Made by a program: the position numbers and the translations under genes. Positions 1 through 5,612 of a DNA stretch of 11,255 nucleotides are shown here, in pieces (position 1 is the stretch's first letter; each line of letters begins with the position of its first letter). The DNA comes from Fen-7 sp041494285 (lineage in GTDB: Archaea > Halobacteriota > Methanosarcinia > Methanotrichales > Methanotrichaceae), in the NCBI GenBank assembly GCA_041494285.1, contig JBGQAL010000089.1:1-11255 (forward strand). Direction: 5' to 3'. The notes beneath the pieces are model-generated. The model was not told the DNA's origin. It saw nothing but the letters and a program-made list of their open reading frames with translations, and made no database searches.

Positions 1-141
1 AAATCAGCCCCAATTAAGGGTCCGATAGGTAATAGGTCATGGTTAAGAGTAGTAACCATGTCGATTTATAAGCTTGATTTTCTTATCGATGTCTGAAGAC
101 ATTATAGTTTCGTATAGTTATTAATTGCCCCGGAGTTTAGG
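1..141. mobile_element. MITE-like element, copy 1 (left part outside window)
   Basis: Bases 1-141 match 7409-7549 with only two differences (A/G at 48 versus 7456, T/C at 61 versus 7469). By comparison with the complete copy, this is the right 141 bp of a 196-bp element whose first 55 bp lie before the window. The right terminal repeat CGGAGTTTAGG is at 131-141. Both internal hairpins of the family are present: CATGGTTA/TAACCATG at 38-45 and 53-60, and ATGTCT/AGACAT at 89-94 and 97-102. No coding capacity is seen. The expected target duplication here is CTCTAA (142-147), whose left partner cannot be seen. Confidence 0.8.
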
Positions 142-272
142 CTCTAAAGGATTACGAAGCTGGCCTTTCCCGAAGCATCAAGCAATACAAGGCTGGCAAG
201 GTGAAAACCTTCGAAGATAAAGACGAATTCCTGAAGAGCATTACTGGTGGAAGGATAGAGAATGCGATATAA
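142..272 (+). pseudogene. 3' remnant of a small antitoxin-like gene abutting the MITE
   Basis: Directly after the element an open frame runs from about base 144 to a TAA at 270-272 and encodes about 42 residues. It starts LKDYEAGLSRSI, continues QYKAGKVKTFEDKDEFLKSI, and ends GGRIENAI. The only in-frame codons upstream lie in the element, where TAG at 138-140 stops the frame, and no start codon with a ribosome binding site is seen. The charged helical pattern (E..LSRSI.QYKAGKV....EFLKSI) resembles the C-terminal half of small archaeal antitoxin-like proteins, but the family cannot be named. The simplest reading is that the element inserted into the gene and cut off its 5' part. Alternatively the 5' part lies intact upstream, or this is a chance frame. 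Confidence 0.45.
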
Positions 273-340
273 GTTTTAGCTCAAAATAGCAAAAAGAAAG
301 TTAGGTCCAATTACATAGACCCAATTCTCGCAAGAAGCAA

Positions 341-475
341 TTATTTTGATTTAGAGGATTTCCCTTTGAGTTCCTCTTTAAACGTCTCGATAATCTCGCC
401 CGCGCAGACCTGACAGACTCCCTTTTTTCCAACTTCTTTCTCTGCCGGTTTTCCACAAAATGTACATGTCGCCAT
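341..475 (-). CDS. Small double-CxxC zinc-finger protein (44 aa)
   Basis: A 44-residue protein too short for usual ORF cut-offs. It has CTFC at residues 4-7 and CQVC at 21-24, a spacing that would bind one zinc ion in a compact zinc-ribbon or knuckle. The tail after it is lysine-rich (EELKGKSSKSK). The ATG at 475 is preceded by AGTGAT, an archaeal-type ribosome binding site, and by a possible TATA box (CCTTAAAT on the minus strand, 511-518). Such mini zinc proteins are common in archaea and are usually guessed to bind nucleic acid or protein partners; the function here is unknown. It lies downstream of the broken DUF5946 gene on the same strand but seems to have its own promoter. Confidence 0.65.
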   Translation of the reverse strand: MATCTFCGKPAEKEVGKKGVCQVCAGEIIETFKEELKGKSSKSK

Positions 476-512
476 GATCAAATCACTATCCTAATAAGCA
501 CTTCCTATGCAT

Positions 513-1054
513 TTAAGGTTTCTCCTTCGTTTCCTCTACCCATTGGTGATGCATACCGTAAGCCCTCCAAACAGCCTGCGCCCACTGCTCGACACGCCTT
601 CTGTGCTCTTGGGGATCTGTCGCTTCCAGCACATCAGCTACATTGACGCTTCCCCGGTCGTCCGGCGCCTTCAAGTCCGGAAAGTCCCGGTATTTCTGCT
701 TGACCAACCTGTTCAGCCGCTTATCCTGAAAGCCGATAGCAGGCGAGCTGCTACGGCAAATGATGTAATAAAGGCGCAGAAGGTGAAATGCGTTAGACCT
801 CGGGCTATGAGCCTCTGAGTGCTGAAGAACATAGCAGTCAACCGAAAAGCTGATGCACTGCCCCGTATTCAGAATCGCCGCATTCCAGAGAAAGAACCTT
901 GCCGAAAAAGGTCATCGCGCTTTTCACCTTCCCTAAGGGGTGCACCGCAATATGGACAGGCTAATTTGGATTTTTGGTGGGGTACCGTTGGAGGCGAAGA
1001 GGGCAGAGAAGGCGAAGAATGCGATGGTGAAGATGGTGACGATGAGGGCATCAT
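513..1054 (-). pseudogene. DUF5946-like protein, broken by two frameshifts
   Basis: Three minus-strand frames join into one protein resembling DUF5946. Frame one begins with CPYCGAPLREGEK (CPYC from base 958) and runs to DDLFRQ. About one extra base near 897 moves the reading to VLSLECGDSEYGAVHQL. An extra base in the A-run at 845-848 (T-run on the coding strand) moves it to SVDCYVLQHSEAHSPRSNAF, which then stays open to the TAA at 513, passing through SVNVADVLEATDPQEHRRRV, WAQAVWRAYGMHHQW and EETKEKP. The N-terminal CxxCGA, the central EYGAVHQLSVD.Y.LQH and the C-terminal VADVL...WA..VW.AY..HH match what I recall of the family; its function is unknown. The true start is unclear: ATG at 1054 or 1051 would add a Ser/Pro-rich stretch that looks non-coding. 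This is either a real pseudogene or two sequencing errors. Confidence 0.7.
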
Positions 1055-1126
1055 ATTTCTCGCATCCCCTTTTGCACGTTCCTATTTCACAGTTGCCCGC
1101 ATTTTCGGATCGGCGGTTTCTCACAT

Positions 1127-2353
1127 TCAAGGCGCAGGAACCTTTTCGGGTACGATCTCAGCTCCGAGGGTGAACCTGCCGTCTTTGACTGCTACGATGG
1201 TCACGCCCTTCTGCGGAACGTGGTTGCCGTTGGGGTAGCTGATATTGCCTGTGACGCCCCGGAAATCCTTCGTATTCTGTATGGCTTTTTGAATCGCCTT
1301 CGGGTCGGTCGAACCAGCACGCCCGATGGCATCGACCATAAGCCGCATCGCATCATACCCAAGGGCTGCAAACGCATTCTCTGGGTTGTGGCCATACTCC
1401 TTGTTGTAGGCGGTGATGAACTCCTTGACGCCCTCATCTCCGCTGTTCGGGTCCATCAGGGCGTGGGTGCTGAAGAAGACGTTGTCGGAAGCATTTCCCC
1501 CAAGCTTCAGAATCTCCGGAGTGTCGTAGCCGTCGCCGCCCACAATCGGGCCGACAAGACCGACGTTCCGGAACTGCTCGATGACCGTGCCTGCATTGTA
1601 CGGCATCGCGGCGATGTAATAGAAATCAGGCTGCTCGGACAGATTCTTCAGGTCGGCTATCTGCTTCGATAGATCGGTTGAGTTATCGGTGTACGAATCT
1701 TCGAGCACTACATCGCCGCCAAGCTCTTTGAAGCTGCTCAGGAAATAACTGGCTAACACGACTGTGTAATCAGCACTCTTATCCACCAGGAGGTATGCTC
1801 TCTTGCCGAAGTGCTTGGCGGCAAACTCCGCTCCTGCAGCAGCCTGAACGTTATCGCCAAAGCAGGCCAGGTAAACCATATCGCCGATCTGATCCGGGAT
1901 CTTGGGCGAGGTAGCGCCCACAGTGATGAACGGCAGGCTGGCCTTCTGGAATATCGGTCCTGCCGCCATAACGGAATCCGTATCGGAGAAGCCTATGCCC
2001 GAGACGACCTTATCCGCATCTACGAACTGCCTGGCTATCTGGGCTGTGAGGAACATGTCGTACCGACTGTCACGGACCACCAACTCGACGGGACGACCGA
2101 GCACGCCACCCCTGGCGTTGATCTCCTTAAGAGCTAGCATGGCCCCGTTTGCAGCCGGTCCATCGAGAACCGATCCTCCACCCGTCATTGCGAAGCCACC
2201 TGCAATCTTTATCGCTTCACCGCTTGTCATTGGGGCTGCTTGTTGAAGTGAGGTGTTCTGCGACACATTTGCGGACATGGCATGTACGATGGCCATCGAG
2301 ATCGGTAGCAAAAGCAAAGCAAATATAAAAACGGGAATGTATGCTCGTCTCAT
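1127..2353 (-). CDS. ABC transporter substrate-binding protein, branched-chain amino acid type (Peripla_BP_6)
   Basis: A 408-residue secreted binding protein of the LivK/Peripla_BP_6 class, which captures amino acids or related small solutes outside the membrane for an ABC importer. A signal peptide covers about residues 1-26 (RR, then a hydrophobic FIFALLLLPISMAIVHA). No lipobox cysteine follows it, so the protein may be free or anchored by the uncleaved helix. The mature domain starts IKIAGGFAMTGGGSVLDGP and shows family hallmarks: NGAMLALKEINARGGVLGRP, FITVGATSP and an ALGYDAMRLMVDAI segment near the C-terminus. An upstream in-frame TTG (2356) exists, but ATG at 2353 has GTGAT five bases before it and is preferred. 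No permease or ATPase genes lie beside it, so it is an orphan in this window; the substrate cannot be read from sequence. Confidence 0.88.
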   Translation of the reverse strand: MRRAYIPVFIFALLLLPISMAIVHAMSANVSQNTSLQQAAPMTSGEAIKIAGGFAMTGGGSVLDGPAANGAMLALKEINARGGVLGRPVELVVRDSRYDMFLTAQIARQFVDADKVVSGIGFSDTDSVMAAGPIFQKASLPFITVGATSPKIPDQIGDMVYLACFGDNVQAAAGAEFAAKHFGKRAYLLVDKSADYTVVLASYFLSSFKELGGDVVLEDSYTDNSTDLSKQIADLKNLSEQPDFYYIAAMPYNAGTVIEQFRNVGLVGPIVGGDGYDTPEILKLGGNASDNVFFSTHALMDPNSGDEGVKEFITAYNKEYGHNPENAFAALGYDAMRLMVDAIGRAGSTDPKAIQKAIQNTKDFRGVTGNISYPNGNHVPQKGVTIVAVKDGRFTLGAEIVPEKVPAP

Positions 2354-2356
2354 CAA

Positions 2357-2669
2357 TTATCACTCAGTCAAAGGCAATGTGAAGCACACCATAAACACCT
2401 TGCCGTAGCCAACTATAGCCACCTGATACATTGACTTGTATCGTCTTCAATTGCCCTTAATCAACTCTATGTGAACTACGAGCATGAACTATGAAGAAGC
2501 ACGTTATATCGCCATTTATTGAGACAAAGGAGTAGCAAACAATTAAACAACACAGATCTCCAGCAAGGTTACACTATTAGATCGAAAACCACAGAAGGCT
2601 ATCGGGACAAGAGGATTGGCTTACTTCCCTCGGCCTCGATGCCCTCCACAATCCTTACGCCATGATTTT
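2357..2669. other. Gap between binding-protein gene and zinc-ribbon gene
   Basis: No intact gene is seen. The side near 2353 should hold the binding-protein promoter; the best TATA-like stretch is GTTTATGG on the minus strand near 2389-2396, which would give a short leader containing the ribosome binding site. A perfect 6+6 dyad, GATACA-TTGACT-TGTATC, lies at 2425-2442, about 72 bases before the start codon, and could be an operator. Bases 2599-2700 carry a GC3-rich open frame on the minus strand that may be a decayed tail of the next gene (see findings). Confidence 0.4.
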
Positions 2670-3095
2670 TTACTTTATAACGAATGGTTTTTGATCGTTT
2701 CCGCCCTTCATCTTCGCCCACATGCACTCTGGATCTACGCCGTATTTGAACATGTATGGGTATTTTCTTAATTGATCGCTACCATCGCCGGGCCTGTAGA
2801 CCTTTTCGCCATGGTAATCGTTTACACCGTTAGGCTCCTGTACTAACTGATGTTCAAGGAGAGGTATGCACTCGAGCCAGCTATTTGATTGAGACTGTTG
2901 CATGGCCCACTCCTCGACATTTGCCGTGCCGTTGGTCGGAACGTTTGAAGGCAGCTTCAAAGATCTACAACAGTTTGTGCATCCTACTAGCAGGACTCCG
3001 CTTGTATCATTCAAATGCAGGTAAGATCTTATGATCTTCCCGGGATCTATCTCTATTTCCTGGTCGCAAACGGGACAAATAGTTTTTAGTGCCAT
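2670..3095 (-). CDS. Uncharacterised zinc-ribbon protein (141 aa)
   Basis: I do not recognise the family. CPVC at residues 7-10 and CTNCC at 39-43 would form a zinc ribbon; two more cysteines lie at 76 and 124. The rest is polar and soluble, with no membrane segment or signal peptide: a Ser/Gln-rich stretch (residues 66-72), an SWLECIPLLEHQLVQEP helix, and an aromatic region LRKYPYMFKYGVDPECMW. The ATG at 3095 follows a strong AGGAGG ribosome binding site and a good TATA box (minus-strand TATAAATAA, 3139-3147), so it is very likely transcribed alone. The end may be shortened by frameshift, since another frame stays open beyond its TAA. Confidence 0.75.
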   Translation of the reverse strand: MALKTICPVCDQEIEIDPGKIIRSYLHLNDTSGVLLVGCTNCCRSLKLPSNVPTNGTANVEEWAMQQSQSNSWLECIPLLEHQLVQEPNGVNDYHGEKVYRPGDGSDQLRKYPYMFKYGVDPECMWAKMKGGNDQKPFVIK

Positions 3096-3138
3096 TTCAA
3101 CAAACCTCCTATAGCTTAAGATAATAGTGTCATTGAAC

Positions 3139-3147
3139 TTATTTATA
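3139..3147 (-). promoter_or_regulatory. TATA box for the 141-aa zinc-ribbon gene
   Basis: The minus strand reads AAGTATAAATAAG across this site. Archaeal transcripts start about 25 bases downstream, here near 3117, giving a leader of about 20 bases that contains the AGGAGG ribosome binding site before ATG at 3095. TATA box, leader and ribosome binding site are all correctly spaced. Confidence 0.55.
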
Positions 3148-3264
3148 CTTGAGCAATTATAGCCTGGAGATAATTCGATAAGAAAATTGCGCCGGATAGT
3201 CCATTGGCTGTCCTAGATGATTACTAAGAAACCCCAGAGCATCCTTGCCCAGGAGTCGTTCGCG

Positions 3265-3360
3265 TCATTGATAGTCCTTTGGCAGGAGGACATATCGCGA
3301 AGCCGTGGGTCTGACAACTATCCATCCAAAGCCTTTTAGTTTGCCTACACGAAAGGTCAA
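3265..3360 (-). pseudogene. Possible decayed reading frame or micro-protein
   Basis: A minus-strand frame from TTG at 3360 to TGA at 3265 reads LTFRVGKLKGFGWIVVRPT, then SRYVLLPKDYQ. The alternating hydrophobic strands look protein-like. After the TGA the same frame stays open for 34 more codons (LLGKDALGFLSNHLGQP, then MDYPAQF) to a stop near 3160, as if a longer gene had gained one internal stop. No family is recognised and no convincing ribosome binding site is present. It overlaps other open frames on both strands, so it could be chance. Confidence 0.22.
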
Positions 3361-3415
3361 CCTCCCGGAAGCAGTCCTTTAGCAAGAAAACGCTACAAAT
3401 GTGATTAGAGGTCAA

Positions 3416-3619
3416 ATGCCAACAACGAAAAACGGTCAGTACAGAAAGGATATCCACCCCGGACAGGAGGTGGATGTCGTATTGAAGAACGATCAGCGTA
3501 CGGGCAAGAGAACCCGTGGAATAGTGAAAGAGATCCTTACCAACTCATCCCACCATCCCCACGGCATCAAAGTGCGACTGGAGAACGGACAGGTTGGCAG
3601 GGTGCAGGAGATCCTGTGA
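3416..3619 (+). CDS. YwbE-like protein (DUF2196)
   Basis: A 67-residue basic protein matching the YwbE/DUF2196 pattern: YRKDIHPGQEVDVVLKNDQ near residues 9-27, RTGKRTRGIVKEILTNS, then HHPHGIKVRLENGQVGRVQ. Small beta-rich proteins with this pattern occur in bacteria and archaea; the biochemical role is unknown, though the RTGK.T.G.V..IL...HPHGIKV.L core looks like an SH3-like or KOW-like nucleic-acid-binding fold (inference). An in-frame GTG at 3401 would add five residues, but ATG at 3416 has GAGGT a few bases before it and gives the family's usual length. It stands alone with the next gene 132 bases downstream on the same strand. Confidence 0.85.
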   Translation: MPTTKNGQYRKDIHPGQEVDVVLKNDQRTGKRTRGIVKEILTNSSHHPHGIKVRLENGQVGRVQEIL

Positions 3620-3751
3620 TATCCCTGCAAACGATATCTATGCAACACTTCACGTTCAACTAGAGAATCTTCATTCGATCTTTAAGCGATTCAGATTCTC
3701 TGCTTGCTCGAAACCTTAACCTTTTATCCTATTCTGGCATTGGATTTCTCC

Positions 3752-4033
3752 ATGGTAAAAGAAGTTCATGCAGCTCACATCCTTGTGAAGAACGACAAAA
3801 AAGCCTTGGAAGTCCTGGATAAGCTAAACAAAGGCCTGAGCTTCACTGAAGCTGCAAGAAAGTATTCAGATTGCCCTTCGAGCAAGAGCGGAGGAGATCT
3901 TGGATGGTTTGGCAAGGGCAGAATGGTGCCCGAGTTCGAGAAGGTCGCTTTCGAAGGTGACAAGGGCAAGTTGCTTGGCTCGGTGAAGACCCAGTTTGGG
4001 TATCACTTGATCAAGGTTCTGGACAAAAAATAA
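3752..4033 (+). CDS. Parvulin-type peptidyl-prolyl cis-trans isomerase
   Basis: A 93-residue single-domain parvulin (PpiC/Pin1-type rotamase), without signal peptide, so cytoplasmic. It catalyses cis-trans isomerisation of peptidyl-proline bonds to help folding. Visible hallmarks are HAAHILVKND at residues 6-15 with active-site His9, FTEAARKYSDCPSSKSGGDL (31-50) with Cys41, GWFGKGRMVPEFE (51-63) with Met58 and Phe62, and the C-terminal FGYHLIKVLDKK with His85. Length and motifs resemble the stand-alone archaeal parvulins. ATG at 3752 is chosen because the domain starts there; the earlier frame (from 3704) adds an unrelated stretch. No clear ribosome binding site is seen, but a TTTTAT element about 27 bases upstream suggests a leaderless transcript. 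Confidence 0.92.
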   Translation: MVKEVHAAHILVKNDKKALEVLDKLNKGLSFTEAARKYSDCPSSKSGGDLGWFGKGRMVPEFEKVAFEGDKGKLLGSVKTQFGYHLIKVLDKK

Positions 4034-4213
4034 TCAAGGTCGAATGACCACTCTCTTATGTTTTGTCCGTTCTGTTATGCAAAGTATGGAGATCTTGAAG
4101 GAAGAAATGGTCCGAGTCGGTTTAATCGTATTATAACCTTGACCCAATGAGGGCTGAATGCCTACTACCCGAAAACGTAACAGGCTAGAAAATAGTTAAA
4201 GGTATAGAGATAA

Positions 4214-5227
4214 CTACAGAATTATCTCTATATCCAGCTCTTCAGCTAGTTCCTTATAACGGTTTCTTATGGTGACCTCAGTCACACCTGCCACATCCGC
4301 AACTTCGCGCTGCGTCCTGCGGTCCCCGCATAGGATCGAGGCGATGTAGATTGCTGCAGCAGCAACGCCCGTTGGTCCGCGCCCAGAGGTCAGCTCCTTC
4401 TCTGCTGCCTGCCGTAGGATCTCTATGCCTTTGGCCTGCACTTCGCCTTTGAGGTTCAGCCCGGAGCAAAACCTGGGGATATAGTCAATCGGACTCGTCG
4501 GCATCAGCTTGAGTGCCAGCTCTCTGGAGACGAACCTGTACGTCCGCCCGATCTCCTTCCTGCTGACCCTTGAAACCTCTGCGATCTCGTCCAAGGTTCG
4601 CGGCACGTTGCACTGCCTGCACGCTGCATACAACGCAGCGGCCGCTACGCCTTCTATGCTTCGCCCGCGAATGAGGTTCTTGTCAACGGCCTTTCTGTAG
4701 ACAACTGCTGCTGTCTCTCTGACGTTTCTGGACAGTCCAAGGGCCGATGCCATCCTGTCCAGCTCGGACAATGCGAAGGCCAGGTTTCTCTCGGTGGCAT
4801 TGCTGACCCGGATACGCCTCTGCCACTTCCTGAGCCTGTAGAGCTGAGCCCTGTTCTTGGAGGATATGGTCTTTCCGTAGGAATCCCTGTTCCTCCAATC
4901 GATCATTGTGGAGAGGCCCTTGTCGTGTATTGTGTAGGTCATGGGCGCGCCGACCCTTGATCTCTTCATGCGCTGATCGTGGTCGAAAGCCCTCCACTCT
5001 GGCCCCTGATCTATGAAGTTCTCATCTATGACGAGACCGCAGTCGGAACACACGAGCTCTGCTCGCTCATAGTCCCGCACCAGAGTGTGGCTCTTACACT
5101 CCGGACACTCTACGGTGAACTTCTCGAACTCGTCAACCTTCTCCTTCTCTCGTTTTAGCCGGGTCTTCTCCTTGATCTTTTCCGGTTCAGTCCTTTCTAT
5201 CTCTCTAATCTTTTCTATCTCTTCCAC
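4214..5227 (-). CDS. tfb: Transcription initiation factor B (TFB/TFIIB)
   Basis: A 337-residue archaeal TFIIB that binds the TBP-TATA complex and the BRE and recruits RNA polymerase. Residues 1-35 are a highly charged Lys/Glu-rich extension. The zinc ribbon uses CPEC (41-44) and CSDC (60-63), followed by the B-reader/linker (GPEWRAFDHDQRMKRSRVG, 75-93; then DKGLSTMIDWRNRDS). Two cyclin-like repeats follow: about 128-230 with RGRSIEGVAAAALYAACR, and about 240-335 with SGRGPTGVAAAAIYIAS and the DNA-reading helix-turn-helix TQREVADVAGVTEVTIRNRY. The start is GTG at 5227, with a TGGTAA motif just upstream. It overlaps the end of gar1 by 13 bases, so the two are translated from one transcript. Confidence 0.97.
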   Translation of the reverse strand: MEEIEKIREIERTEPEKIKEKTRLKREKEKVDEFEKFTVECPECKSHTLVRDYERAELVCSDCGLVIDENFIDQGPEWRAFDHDQRMKRSRVGAPMTYTIHDKGLSTMIDWRNRDSYGKTISSKNRAQLYRLRKWQRRIRVSNATERNLAFALSELDRMASALGLSRNVRETAAVVYRKAVDKNLIRGRSIEGVAAAALYAACRQCNVPRTLDEIAEVSRVSRKEIGRTYRFVSRELALKLMPTSPIDYIPRFCSGLNLKGEVQAKGIEILRQAAEKELTSGRGPTGVAAAAIYIASILCGDRRTQREVADVAGVTEVTIRNRYKELAEELDIEIIL

Positions 5228-5508
5228 TTATTACCATCTCTCCCCGACGTCTCGTCAACGTAGAGTCTCTTTCCGACGTGGACTGCGGCGTTAATTCCTC
5301 TGTTTGGCCGAACGATGATGTAGGGATGCTTTACAGGGCCGAATATGTCAAAAACTCTCCCGATCTTCATCCTCTTCTGGTCAACGACTACAGAATTAGT
5401 TTGGAGAATCTGTGTCTCAATTCCTTCGACTGGCTCGCTACGTACTATCAGTCTGTTCTGAACTACATGAAGGGCGGTGCCCAACCTTCTCAAAACGGCC
5501 ACCTTCAT
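5215..5508 (-). CDS. gar1: H/ACA ribonucleoprotein component Gar1
   Basis: A 97-residue Gar1-type protein, a component of archaeal H/ACA RNPs, where it helps Cbf5 load and release substrate during RNA-guided pseudouridylation of rRNA. The core is RMKIGRVFDIFGPVKHPYIIVRP (about residues 47-69), the usual GxVxDxFGPVxxPYxxV signature, followed by KRLYVDETSGRDGNKWKR, a basic tail. The ATG at 5508 has no ribosome binding site, but a TATA box lies about 25 bases upstream, so the mRNA is probably leaderless. Its last codons overlap the TFB start. The pairing of Gar1 with TFB is a known archaeal gene order and supports the call. Confidence 0.9.
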   Translation of the reverse strand: MKVAVLRRLGTALHVVQNRLIVRSEPVEGIETQILQTNSVVVDQKRMKIGRVFDIFGPVKHPYIIVRPNRGINAAVHVGKRLYVDETSGRDGNKWKR

Positions 5509-5528
5509 CTATATAGATATAGAAGCCC

Positions 5529-5536
5529 TATTTAAA
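5529..5536 (-). promoter_or_regulatory. TATA box for the gar1-tfb operon
   Basis: TATTTAAA (TTTAAATA on the minus strand) is centred about 25 bases before the gar1 ATG. The predicted transcription start therefore falls at or within a base or two of the start codon, indicating a leaderless message. No ribosome binding site stands before the ATG, which fits. Confidence 0.55.
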
Positions 5537-5580
5537 CCTTCCGAAAACGTTTTATTGATGACCTCAATTCCGCCCGCCCT

Positions 5581-5592
5581 AAAGCTTTATCT
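5581..5592 (+). promoter_or_regulatory. Possible TATA box for the NOG1-like gene
   Basis: AAAGCTTTATCT is centred about 27 bases before the tandem ATG codons at 5613 and 5616, with no ribosome binding site between, suggesting a second leaderless transcript. Together with the gar1 TATA box it makes a compact divergent promoter region of about 100 bases. Confidence 0.4.
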
Positions 5593-5612
5593 GCCCTCGC
5601 CTGCATTATCAA

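Noticed and set aside
507..1238. Plus-strand frames at 507-818 and 819-1238
   Set aside because: They run antisense to the rebuilt DUF5946 frames and the end of the binding-protein gene; the minus-strand reading has clear family motifs.
1220..1672. Plus-strand open frame of 150 codons within the binding-protein gene
   Set aside because: Entirely antisense to a well-supported gene, with no recognisable motifs; a shadow of its codon bias.
3196..3383. Three similar 11-13-base motifs, AGTCC(A/T)TT(G/A)GC, at 3196, 3271 and 3371
   Set aside because: Short and unevenly spaced (75 and 100 bases); not a CRISPR array, and too short to separate from chance.
3224..3457. Minus-strand 77-codon frame overlapping the YwbE-like start
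   Set aside because: Overlaps the start of a recognised gene on the other strand and has a cysteine/tryptophan-rich, non-family composition.
4683..4997. 104-codon frame within TFB on the same strand
   Set aside because: Alternative frame inside the cyclin-repeat coding region; no start signal and no family resemblance.
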